64,000 bases of DNA from Siphlonurus alternatus. Taxonomy: Eukaryota; Arthropoda; Insecta; Ephemeroptera; Siphlonuridae. Under the pieces are notes generated by a model. It worked only from the letters and a program-made list of their open reading frames with translations, ran no database searches and was not told the origin of the DNA. Shown in pieces: positions 1-11,300 of this stretch. The stretch covers positions 16,799,707 to 16,863,706 of the forward strand of contig OX463787.1 in the NCBI GenBank assembly GCA_949825025.1, in the 5' to 3' direction. The first letter of the stretch is position 1. Each line of letters begins with the position of its first letter. A program made the translations under genes and the position numbers.

Positions 1-93
1 ATACTCCCAATATAAATTATTATTATTATTACTGAAAAGATCACAATATATGAAATACGTGCATTGATTGCCTTAATCTTTGATTCAATTCAG

Positions 94-274
94 ATCTATT
101 TATATTGATCCCCAGTATAGAAATTCAAGCAATAGTTTTACAGTTAAAGAAAGGCTTGAAGGTAACATTATCTTAACAAACTTTTATAAGATCGAGAAGA
201 GAATATTCACGACTCTGATACTGCACGAATGCGAGTGCTTTGACCCTGGAAAGAATAAATCAGTGTTAATATAA
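94..274 (+). CDS. Possible terminal coding exon of an unidentified gene
   Basis: An open frame follows a plausible splice acceptor (TTCAATTCAG ending at 93) and runs to a TAA at 272-274. It would encode about 60 residues, beginning IYIDPQYRNSS and containing HECECFDPGK near its end. The composition is more protein-like than in most AT-rich random frames here, but I recognise no family. If real, it is the last exon of a plus-strand gene starting left of the window, since no start codon sits in a good context. It could also be a chance open frame in AT-rich DNA. No polyadenylation signal was singled out. Confidence 0.3.
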
Positions 275-1158
275 CATTACGTCAAATATCCATGTTATAT
301 AATAGCATTTTCAACCTTATAGACTGTGAAGTTATATTTTGCTCGCAATCGGGAGTTTAGTAGAGATTGCATCGTTTCTTTGATTCAATTCTTCAATATT
401 ATTTTATAGGAAATTGAACCTTATTGTTATAAATGTTATTTTTATATCTTTGATTATAAGTTCACGAGTATAGAGATTTCAATATAACGTTCATCTTTGA
501 TTTCTATGTTAATGTATAGTAAATTGAGCTTTATGAACAATAATTTTATATTGATGTGATTATATTTCAGCGTAAGGTTTGAAATGAACTCCCCCGCGTT
601 TCGTAACTTTACCTTTTTTAGATATGTGATATTTGTACGTTATGTGTCTGAATTGACAGTGTTTTCTTATGCTATCAATTAATTCTTAATATATAATTTG
701 TAAATATTGACAGTTCACAACTCCCAAGAGATTAAGGCTCATCATTGGTGTTTTATCACTGAAATTTAATTGGCTTTTTAGTCTTTATTTGAAATAAAAT
801 TAAAATATTTATATGAATTTAAATTTTTGAAAAAAAGTGTACAAAATGTAAATTTTGCATCTATTTTTAATTTAATTTTAAATATATAATTATTTAATTT
901 TAATACTGACATAAAATCAAAATAAGTTATTAAATATTTTTTGTTTATTTTTTAATTGCAATTGATCAATTAACTATGCATTATAAATGTACTAAGTTTC
1001 TTGATAAACTGAGATAATTAATGTAATACAATAAATTATTAATATTATAAAGCCAAAATGATAAATATTTTAATGAATGGGTATAAAGCACGTGCATTAT
1101 TTTTTTTTTAATTGTAAAACTAAATTATCATAATTATCTAATACGTTATTAATTTTTA
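275..1158. other. AT-rich intergenic, nothing recognised
   Basis: AT-rich with runs of A and T and no open frame of note. The phrase CTTTGATTCAATTC near 78 recurs near 378, so a diverged local duplication is possible. Confidence 0.5.
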
Positions 1159-1294
1159 AGCCGGTATTACACGATACAATTTTGCATACAATTTTCCCTT
1201 ACAAGAAAACGTTAACCCCATTTGTTTATATTGAGATGACATTTTCTTGTAAGGAAAAATCGTATGCAAAATCGTATCGTGTAATACCGGCTTT
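1159..1294. mobile_element. Short foldback element, GCCGGTATTACACGATACA type, copy 1
   Basis: Near-perfect inverted repeat. The left arm starts AAGCCGGTATTACACGATAC and the right arm ends GTATCGTGTAATACCGGCTT, around a short centre (CCATTTGTTTATATTG). Two more copies follow at 1351-1506 and 7851-7989. No coding capacity, so a MITE-like non-autonomous element. Confidence 0.8.
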
Positions 1295-1350
1295 AGAATA
1301 GATATTTTATATTTTGATGAATATTAATTTCTACTATTTCTTCAATACCT

Positions 1351-1506
1351 AAAGCCGATATTACACAATACAATTTTTATAAATATTGCATACAATTTTT
1401 CCTTTCAAGAAAACTTGAACTCCATTTGTTTGTATGGAGATGAAATTTTCTTGCAAGGAAAAATTGTATTCAATAGTTAAAAAAATTGTCTCGTGTAATA
1501 TAGGCT
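1351..1506. mobile_element. Short foldback element, GCCGGTATTACACGATACA type, copy 2
   Basis: Same family as 1159-1294 with more mutations. The left terminus is AAGCCGATATTACACAATAC and the right terminus is CGTGTAATATAGGCTTAA. It sits only about 55 bp from copy 1. Confidence 0.7.
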
Positions 1507-1584
1507 TAACGAAAAAAATAAGTACAATATATGAAAGTTAAAAATATTATAAATATTAAGCACACAAAAATTCAAATTGCTTTA

Positions 1585-1909
1585 ATGAGATATTAGGATG
1601 TGAAAATTTTATTAAGTGGCTTAATCGAAAAAAAGGGTAAAAATATGGTACTGTGAATTTTTTCAGATTTTTTTGAGACCGGGAACTATTTTTAAAAAAT
1701 TATTGAAAGTCTATTTTGATGACGTCACGGGCGGCACTCCTTAAGAAAAAGGATAGGGCAGTGCCGCCCGTGACGTCATAAAATAGACATTAAATAATTT
1801 TTTAAAAATAGTTCCCGGTCTCAGAAAAATCTGAAAAAATTCACAGTACCATATTTTTACCCCTTCTTTCGATTAAGCCACTAAAATTTTCACATTCTAA
1901 TATCTCATT
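1585..1909. mobile_element. P2 foldback element, copy 1
   Basis: About 325-bp palindrome starting AATGAGATATTAGGATGTG and ending in the complementary CACATTCTAATATCTCATT. Each arm contains TTTTTCAGATTTTT followed by GGGAACTATTTTTAAAAAAT, and each inner end carries a TGACGTCA-type palindrome around a loop holding CACTCCTTAAGAAAAAGGAT. Other copies are at 22917-23240 and 27743-28067. Confidence 0.85.
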
Positions 1910-2939
1910 ACTAATCTCATTTTAAGGGTTGTTGTGGGCACCCTATAGACTCCTATAATAGGCTCCGAACTTTTTGGACTACCGTCCGCTTTGTCTATAG
2001 GTTCCACATAAAGTCACTAAGAAGCCTCTAAAATGAAATAATGAATACTGTATATTCATTAAGTATCAATTAATGAAAAAAATTTATAACCTTTGAATCT
2101 GGTAATGGCATATATAATATATTTAATTTTTTTTAAACTGCAGGTGTTAATGTTGTTAGTAATTTCAAAATTATAATTGTTATATTTTCAATTTCTAGAT
2201 TATTATTAATTCTGACATATATTAATATTACTGGATTTAAGTTTTCATGTTTAACATTGTACCTTATTAAATAAATAAATTTTAAAAAAAATTAAAGCTA
2301 TTAAAAAATAAAATTAGTAAAAACTTAAAATATATTTTTAATCGATTATTAACGAGAGAAATATTTCATTTTTAAAATTTAAAATTTATAAAGAATAAAA
2401 TAAAAATAATTAATAATTAAATTTAAAAACAAAATGGAACTAAATACTTTTATATATATTCATCAAATAAAATTTTAATCACATTAACAAGAGAATGCAA
2501 TTTACTATCACTTGCTTGCTGTAATTATTTGATCCATCCTTAAATTCGTTCTCCAAATGACGTCATCCGGTCCGTGGATCGCCTCTAATCCTCACAAAAT
2601 CCAACCTCGGTTGTAAATTATTGCCTGTGACGTCACCGCACTTGAATCAATAACAAGTTGGGGGAAAGTATCTTCAATTTTTACGTACTGTAATTACTAG
2701 CCAATATTTTTTGAAACCTCAGTCCTTTGATCTCTAGTGAAAATTTATCTTATATTAGCTTTTTATATCCTAAAGTTACTATATCAATAAGTTTCACTTG
2801 AAAACATATTGATATACAATACACTGAGAAAAAAATACTGAAATTTAAAATCACCTTAACTTTTAGACGGTTAGAACTCATTTTTCAGTTAAAAACTAAA
2901 GAAAATCTTTAATAAGAATTAACATGGGAGATTTTGTGT
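1910..2939. other. AT-rich intergenic; two isolated CRE-like palindromes
   Basis: No gene seen. TGACGTCA occurs near 2558 (AAATGACGTCATCC) and a TGACGTCAC near 2628, in the least AT-rich part of this stretch and outside any foldback element I can delimit. Confidence 0.4.
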
Positions 2940-3216
2940 TGCTTGCTCTAGCGAAGTTCGGTCGCCGCTGCTCATGCAAGCGAGCACGCCGCTTTGCACT
3001 TGCAGCAGCGCTTTCTGCATGCTGCTATGCTGGCGTTAGCGTACGTTGGGTTGCCTGCCTGCCAGGGGCTGACTCCTCGTCACAGAGTTTACCCCCTCAA
3101 TTTTGTTTACGGATAAAAAAAAGTCAAAATTTGACAACATTATGTGAAATATGTAAAGCAAAATATGACAGCTGTCGTTACCGACCGTTCTGATTGAGGT
3201 TTCCATGTTCCCTCAG
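2940..3216 (+). other. GC-rich patch; possible noncoding first exon or repeat remnant
   Basis: GC-rich between about 2940 and 3090 (TTCGGTCGCCGCTGCTC, then many GC and GCA repeats) inside strongly AT-rich DNA. It ends in CCTCAG|GTAAAAA at 3216/3217, which could be a splice donor, making it a candidate 5' exon of the coiled-coil gene that starts at 4672. An 89-codon open frame overlaps it, but the product has no recognisable domain. The last part, TGAGGTTTCCATGTTCCCTC, resembles the body of the 5S-derived SINE seen elsewhere, so a decayed SINE is an equally good reading. Confidence 0.3.
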
Positions 3217-4044
3217 GTAAAAAAGGTAAATATAGATAACAAAGATTGAATTTTTGACTGATCTGTGTAAACCTTCTTTATCATTTTTGTTTTGTTTTTA
3301 AGTACTTAAAGTGCGTATAGACGATCCATATACCAAAGTAAATAAAACATTTTTTTTATCTCAATGTACATAGAAATAGAGTGCTCTTTGGTTTTATTAA
3401 CTTGAAAGGTTAATAATAATAATAGTTGTTTATTGAGAATTGGTACAGAAATAAAAACAGTACATCAAGCCCAAAGGGTGAGGTGAAAAATAATATCCCA
3501 TTCACAAAAGTGTCCACAGACTACAGTCACCCAAACAATATATTTTGAAATGAAGAAACAACTACTTCGTCAAAATAATGTTTTCTTAGTTACGTATAAA
3601 AAATGAAAATGAAAAATCAATAAATTATCAAGATTCAACAAGTAAGCTTTGATATCAAATTATTAGCATATTAAATTAAATAAATGTATTTTACATTTTT
3701 TAATTTATGCGTGTAGTTTATAATATATTATGTTTTTTAATTACACATATTTTAATGGAAATACATAACTGATTGATTTTGAATTAATATTGATTTTTTT
3801 TTTACGATGTTTGTTACATGATTACGTTGATTTTATATCTTATGATAGAGTTCGTAAAATAGTTTTCGTAAAATAAAATACATTTTGTAGATTATGCATT
3901 TCAACATGCATTGTATTTTTTAATAGTGCAAAAAATTTAAGTATCCCTATTTTAAATCGTTTCACTCACATACTTTCTAGTAAAGCATAACTATCAAAAT
4001 CTAAAACAAAAATACGAAAAAGAAATTTCTCGCATAATATACGT
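3217..4044. other. AT-rich stretch without a recognised gene
   Basis: Only AT-rich sequence and short homopolymers; nothing supportable. Confidence 0.5.
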
Positions 4045-4208
4045 CCTTCGTCCGGAGTAATGAGCTATTTGCTTACCATGATCTCGTTGCAATAATGAGC
4101 TGTCTGCTATTTTAGGTGAGCGCAACAATAAGCTTTATTTTATACTGATATAATTGCGCTCACCTGAAATATCAGATATGGCTCATTATTGCAAATAAAT
4201 CATGGTAA
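4045..4208. mobile_element. Foldback element, CAATAATGAGCTGTCTGC type, copy 1
   Basis: Inverted repeat built on TTGCAATAATGAGCTGTCTG and GGTGAGCGCAA. The left arm begins CGTCCGGAGTAATGAGC and the right arm ends near GCTCATTATTGCA followed by CATGGTAATCATGG. Better preserved at 13607-13818; another copy is split by a P1 element around 43.7-44.3 kb. Confidence 0.6.
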
Positions 4209-4671
4209 TCATGGAAATCAATTCTCTACAGCAGCTAAGTCATTCTACTTATGTAAATATTCTTAGTATATAAGTATAATATTGACGTTGGTTAATGTAC
4301 CAAATATTTGTAATTTAGTAATGATAACTGCCACATATTGTGAAATAGTGTCTAATGATGCTTTGTATGTTATCCCCACCTTGCATTAATATGCCTATAT
4401 CATCTACATGTAATAATGTATCAGGTGAAATAATAATAAATAGTAAGTAGATAGCTCATTATGGATTACTAAGCTATATATGATCACCCCGTTTTAACAG
4501 GTCTACAAAATTTTAAGCAATGCTATGTCGGGTTCACAAAAAGCCAGATAGTTAAAGTATATATACACAGATTTCTCTACATCTGAAAACTCGATATATC
4601 ACCGAGCTATTTATCACTACATACTACTATATACAAATAAGTCACGTATTTTAATCATACTAATGTTGCAG

Positions 4672-7600
4672 ATGGGGACAGAAATGGAGATGGAGCTCGA
4701 ACCCAGCTCCCTGGAGGAGGCGTGCGTGGTGGTGCGTGAACTTCGAGAGCGACATCGGAACCAGGCGCACCAGATTCTCTCCTGGAGACGGAGGGCCAAG
4801 GCACAGGTGAGACGGTGTAGAGCCTGACTTGTGATCTGGTGGTCGTCGGTTCAAATCCCGGTCCAGTGACTTTTTCAACCTGTCTACTCATAAATATAAT
4901 ACTCCAGTTGAAAAAATTACGTCTTCAACTCATCCTTTACACGTCTAAACCTAATCTTATTACATCTTTTTTACTCAAAAACATATCTTATTTCTTTCTC
5001 ACTGAAAGTGAGGATAAAATGAAATAATTAGGGGCATTCACAAAGCACTTTAATCCCCATTTTAGCCTCAATTTATATCCCTGGTGCTAAACATGGAGCT
5101 AAACCAGAGGCTAACCATGTTTTAGCTCCTTGTTTAGCACCTGGGATAAAAATTGGCTAAAGTGGGGGTTAAAGTGCTTTGTTAATGCCCTCCATTATGT
5201 CTAACATTTTGTGCTCAATAAGAATAAATAAAAAAGACATAAACCCATTTTTATCCCTAATTTTTTCTCTAAAATGGTGAGAAATAGGAGGGAATTAGAC
5301 TAGGACACTCTCCTAGAATAGGAGAGACTTAAGTAATAAATTTATTCGTCCCTCCCTCCTCGTCTAATTTCCTCTTATTTTGAACTATTTTAGAGGAAAA
5401 AGAAGGGAAAAAGATGAGATTATAATGTCTTCTTTCCGATTATTGAGCATAAAATTTTAAGAAAAATCATGTTTTCATTTCCATTAAATTTGTTGTCTCC
5501 ATTTATTTTGTTATAAAATAAAATAAAAATAAAATATATTATGACCCGCTATAAATCTCAACATGTAAATAATAAAGATGCACTTTTTACTTACTAATTT
5601 CTTTGTTGAAATACATTATTTCCTGGGTGGCTTACAAATTTATTTCAGAATTGTTTGAGAAGACAAGTATTTGACACTTTTTTCCGCTTTAAAAGATTTA
5701 CGATTTAGAATGCCCCCCCCCCCTTGGTAATGCTAATTATTTATTGATGGACACATAATTAGGAACTGACCCAGTATAAATTGCAGGAGGAGCTCCTCGC
5801 CAGACTTGCCCGGGACCACGCGGAGCAACTCCGCGGTCTCTCCTCCCAACTGCTCCTGTTCGAGGCCCGGCTGTGTCGAAAACAGAAGGACATCCGAATG
5901 TTGTTATCGTCAAGAGAAACGTGCATCTCCAGACAGGCCAGGACCATCAGGGCCTTGCAAACCAGGTGGGTACTCAGGGTGTACTGTAAGGGTGTATATT
6001 AGGGTGTATTATATTACTCCCTAGTTGAAAAATTACGTCTTCAACACGTCTAAACATAATCTTTTTTCCTCTAAATTACACAATTTCCTCTTCGCTCAAA
6101 GTGAGGATGAAATGAAGACAATATTAATAACATTTTATGCTCAAGAAGAGGAAAGAAGACGTAATCTCGTCTTGTTCCATCTTTTTTCCTCTAAAATGGT
6201 GCAAAATAAGAGGAAATTTGACTTGAAGAGAGCTTAATAGCGAAGAAAAGATGAAATTTATTTCATCTTGGGCTGCCAATTTTAGTGTTTTGGTGTCTGC
6301 ATTTATAATTGGCGTTTTTGTATGTTATCACCACGCACCCTAGCTATTTGAAATTTCTATGTATATAGATAACATTTTTTGTATCTATTTGTATTGGGTG
6401 AAATAAATAATAAATAAAATAGAGAGCATGCATAATTTGTAACGTAACTGATAGCCATTGTTTGCAAAAAATGTATCAAGTTACCGTTTTTTTTAGAGAA
6501 AATATTGAAGTTATTATTTCAAATTTATATACCCGAAGAAATAAATTTCATATTTTAGTCATGCACATTTAACATCTCGACTCATATTTTTGTCTTCCTA
6601 TTTTGCACCATTTTCGAAGAAGAGAGAAAAATACGAAATTTTAGGTATCCTTTCCTCGTATTGAACTTAAAAGTTAAGATATATTGTTTCTTTTTAATAC
6701 CCACTTAATTTGGTCAAGGAAGCGATAAGATTTTTTTTGAGGTAAGAAGACGTAATCAGATTTGGTGTATACGTAACTTTTCATTTAGAGGGTATAATAT
6801 TAAAATTTAATATATATTTTTTCTGACTTGTGGTTTAGGAAATAAATAATTTGATTACAAAGAGATGGTATATTGTTGCCACAATTAATATCAGCTTTTT
6901 CTTAACATCCATATTAACAATCGATAATTATTTGCAAATTTAATATACAACTATATATATAATTAATGTAACCAACTAGTGTCCAGAGTGTCGTATTATA
7001 TTAATGCAAAATTAAGTTGAAAATCACCCACGAAAATTATATTGAAATCAGGGCAGTCTCGCAGACTGCCCTGTTGAAAATGTTGAAATATTAAAATTGT
7101 GAAAAGACGTCAGTACTACCATCTACCGACATTTTATCCAACTTCCTAAAAAATGTCCATTTCAAACTTTGTATAAAATATAGATAAAAATTATTAAAAA
7201 CATAATGGCTGGTTTTTTGGATATACATGCTTCGGAAATTTTAATTTTGTTACTGAATTTTTTCACTTACAATATTTTTAGATAATTTTGCGGTCAAGAT
7301 ACTTCATAGTTCTGTTATGACTTACACAACACACACAGTCTATATTTATAAATATGGAGGTATAAGGAGGGTGTTCTTCTTATACTTCTCTCAAAATTAC
7401 AGAAATCTCTCTGTCTCTCTCTTTTATTTTGAATCTGCAACGCTATATATTAGCAACTTACAAGAAATTTTACTAGCAAATCTAGCAATGAAAGTGGTTC
7501 CCCAGGCTTTGGACATCGCTTTGGTCCATTGAGAAAAAGTAGAGGTGTCCGTCCTGACTGAGGTTTTCCACGGTTCCCTCAGTCTCACCTCAGCGAATGC

Positions 7601-7698
7601 TGGGACGCGTAAGCATGCAGGCCGTGGCCACTATCCGTTCCCTACCTTATCCCTACCCAGTACCCCGCCGCGAGCTGTAAGCTCTTAGGGGTGTATCC

Positions 7699-7733
<35 letters not shown>

Positions 7734-8298
7734 GTTGTTGAGCAACTTACAGTTAAGTATGAGATGAGTTTTATTAACATTCAGGATATATATGTTCCGA
7801 GGTGTATGCCCAGCTGTAATATAAAATTTTAGAGGAAATATCAAATTAAGCCGGTATTACACGATACAATTTTTCCTTACAAGAAAATTTAATCTCCATT
7901 TGTTTGTACGAGGAGATGAAATTTTCTTGCTATGAAAAATTGTATACAATAAAATAACTAGAAAAATTGTACCGTATAATATAGGCTTTAATTTTAATTC
8001 ACCTTCGCAGACTCTCGGACGCCGGTTTGGACTCATCCCTCCCTGACCCCGATGACCTTGAGCCAGGGACTCCAATTGGACTTGGACTGCACGGCGGGGG
8101 AGACAACGACAGTGACAGTGCTGTCATTCTGGAGGACGGTGGGTGAAAGTGTTATTATTACCAGGTTTACAGGTTGCCTACTTGAATATTTTACAGGAAT
8201 TATTCTATTGTATTAATTTAAAGGTATATATTTTTTTATGTTTTTCGTCATCGAAATTCACTATATAACTACATTTTGTCTCTCGAGTTACAATATAT

Positions 8299-8353
<55 letters not shown>

Positions 8354-11300
8354 AACTCTGTCCCGTCTCCTAGCTGTTTGCTTGAAATTAAATCATCGTA
8401 AGATTTATTCATGTATATTTTTTTAAATAAATAACAAACTGGGCTAAATAGCAACGAGAAAAAGTCTAAACGAAGATTTTTTTTTAAATTTTTCTTTTCA
8501 ATCTTCGGCAAAGGTAGTTTATTTACCTGTGTGACTAAAATTAAATTGTGTTGCAGACTGCCTAATTAGCCAGTTATATTGCAGCTAGAGCAATCCACGT
8601 ATAAAAATTATGTTTTTAATTGCAGATAATATAAATCAGTTTAATATCAAGAATATTACTTAAAAAATGTCACTCGTTATTGATTACTATTTAAAAATTA
8701 TTAAAATATATACATTAGTATAAAGTGTATAAACAATGGAGCATTGCCTCGTTTGTCTAATATAGTTCAGGTTCAAATAATAATTAACTAATATATAGTA
8801 AATAATAATAAGTTATAATAACATATAAAATATTTTTATATTATTCCAAATTAAAATATTTAATTATTTTAATTATTTGTCAGGTTAATTTTAATTATAA
8901 ATTAATTTATTTCTTGCAATTTTTCATACATTTTTTTTTTTTACTTTATTTTTAATTTGTTGAAATTTAAAATTCATAAATAAAAAAGAACACATCATTA
9001 AACACGCTCTTCGAAGCATTTCGGACGCAGCTGAGGTTTACCCTGGATTAACCAGTGTAAAATAAGATGAATTTTTTATATTAAAATGTACTTGGTAACT
9101 AATTAGTCTAATTACTCATGAATTTTAAAACCCAGAAAATTCCAAAATTCTTAACTTCAGCGTTTCACGGGCTCTTCCGCACCGCTCACGGCCTTTGAAT
9201 CCATTCCGCATTTGCCTGTGACTGAGGGAAACGTGGAAACCTCACTTATTTGTTCATTAATTTCCACCATTATCGAATTACACGTGACTAATATTTTAAT
9301 TCTGTGTAAACCATCTTATAATGTTCATCGTATATTCTCCAAACTCCGTCATGAGTCATACGTTTCTTATACTCTCTATAAACATATTCTAATGTTCACC
9401 AATTGTTCTCCAGGGTCGGCCATGGACCTGCAGTTAGTACTGCCACTGTCCTCAGTTCTTCGCTACAACAGCGCCACAGCGGCGGTTCAGAGAAGTATCT
9501 CGGACGCTACGAAATTCTCCAGCTCAGGTGAAAGTTTAATTTAATTGAAACAGAACAAAATATTTTGTTTACATAATAAATTAAAATGTTTGTAAGATAG
9601 TAAATTCATAATCTGTTTTTCCCTGACATATTGTTGACAATATTGCTAAGGCGTATTTAATTGTTTAGCCAAATTATTTAAAATAAAAGAAGTGTTTTTT
9701 TCCAAAATAAAATTATTTCGGATGAAAATATAATTTTCAGACAAAAAAAGGGGGGACAACCTTCATGAATTTTTTATTGAATAATATTTGGATAAATCGA
9801 GTTCATGAATTGTAATTTTTTTTCAGATTTGTTTGATTCCTCTATAACACTCTCAAAATCTAGAGAAAATACGCTGTGACGTCATAGTCATGCAAATATT
9901 TAACACTCACAAGCATAGGGAAATGCGTTGCTTGACTATGACGTCACAGCGGCTTTCCCAACGATTTTGAGGATGTTATAAGAGGATTCAAAAACATTGA
10001 AAACATTGACATAACTCGAGGTCCTGTATCCAAATATGTAATAAAAATTTTCATGAAGGTTGTCCATATGGTAATACTCTGATGTTATTTATGACTCTTC
10101 TGACGCTTTAAAAAAGGTATAATTTAAAACTTCATAGCAACGTGATTTTTCTTGCTATGTACCTGATGGTCTCGTACTATAAAGTACACCTTTTACATTA
10201 AAACTTTGACTGGTCTTTGTCAGATCATTGGAGTCAAGCCATGTCGAGCGTGGCTAGTAGATGGGTGACCGTTTCAAGTAAAAATTACGATGCACTCTCC
10301 CTGGGGTAAATTCATCTCGCTTTCCATATCCAGTGCAGTCCATTGTTAAAAAGTAGAGGTTGTCCGTCCTGACTGAGGTTTTCCACGGTTCCCTCAGTCT
10401 TACCTCGTCAGCGAATGCTGGAACACGTAACAAGCTTATCTTCACTCTCTTATCTCTACTCATTACCACTCCTCCAAACTCATAGGGGTGTGTAAAAAAA
10501 ATATCATATATCATATATTACACCCCGTTTCCCCCAGGCGCTGGCGGCAAGCGCGGCAGCAACAGCTTCCTGCGACGTCCCGAGGTCCTGGAGACCGTGT
10601 ACAGTGTCGAAGAAGACCAGGACGGGGACGGATCTGCGCCTGCGCAGAACACCGACGTCAGCGCCGCCACCGAGAAGCGGAGGAACTGCCACTCTGACTC
10701 AGACGACGTGATAGTGGCTGATAGTGCGGCAGAGTCGGAGTCGGACGAGGTGATTGGTTCATAGTTGGGCGTGTTTATAATATAATGGAGTATCAACTGA
10801 ACCCTGTTGTAGGGTACTGGCCACAATTGAGTGACTGAATTTAACTTCCCGGCTCTTCGTAGAGACCCGTAGAGGTTTCCATGGTTTCCTCATTCACAAC
10901 CATGTGAATGCTGGGATGAATTGCTTAGGCTATGGACGTCCCAGTTTGGAAGAAACCCACAAAAGTCGGGTCCATGAAGAGCCGGGAGGTTAAATTCAGT
11001 CACTTAATTGTGGCTAGTACCTTATAATAGGGTTCAGTTGAAGAAAAGAAAATAATAATAACGGAGTATCAATCTCAAATATTTTTATTACAGAAAGTTA
11101 TGTCAGTTAAGTTAGTCAGGGATTTTTAAACAAATATTAAAATTACAGAGATAGTGACACCTCTGATGGACGCCTCTCTTAAGGGCATTGGGTGTAGCAC
11201 CGGTAGTTGGCAACACTGACGTATCTTCACCATGTTAATTTTTGATCATTGCTCCTCGGAGTAATTTTTATGCTAGAGCTAAGCTGATTGCTGTAGTATC

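Noticed and set aside
4820..4870. Functional tRNA gene
   Set aside because: Only a T-arm and anticodon-like half; no acceptor stem or A box.
4655..4891. Minus-strand frames opposite exon 1 of the coiled-coil gene
   Set aside because: Antisense shadows of a high-GC exon, with no splice support and no domain.
10203..10275. Functional 5S rRNA gene
   Set aside because: Only the internal control region is present, with deletions, and it continues into the SINE body.
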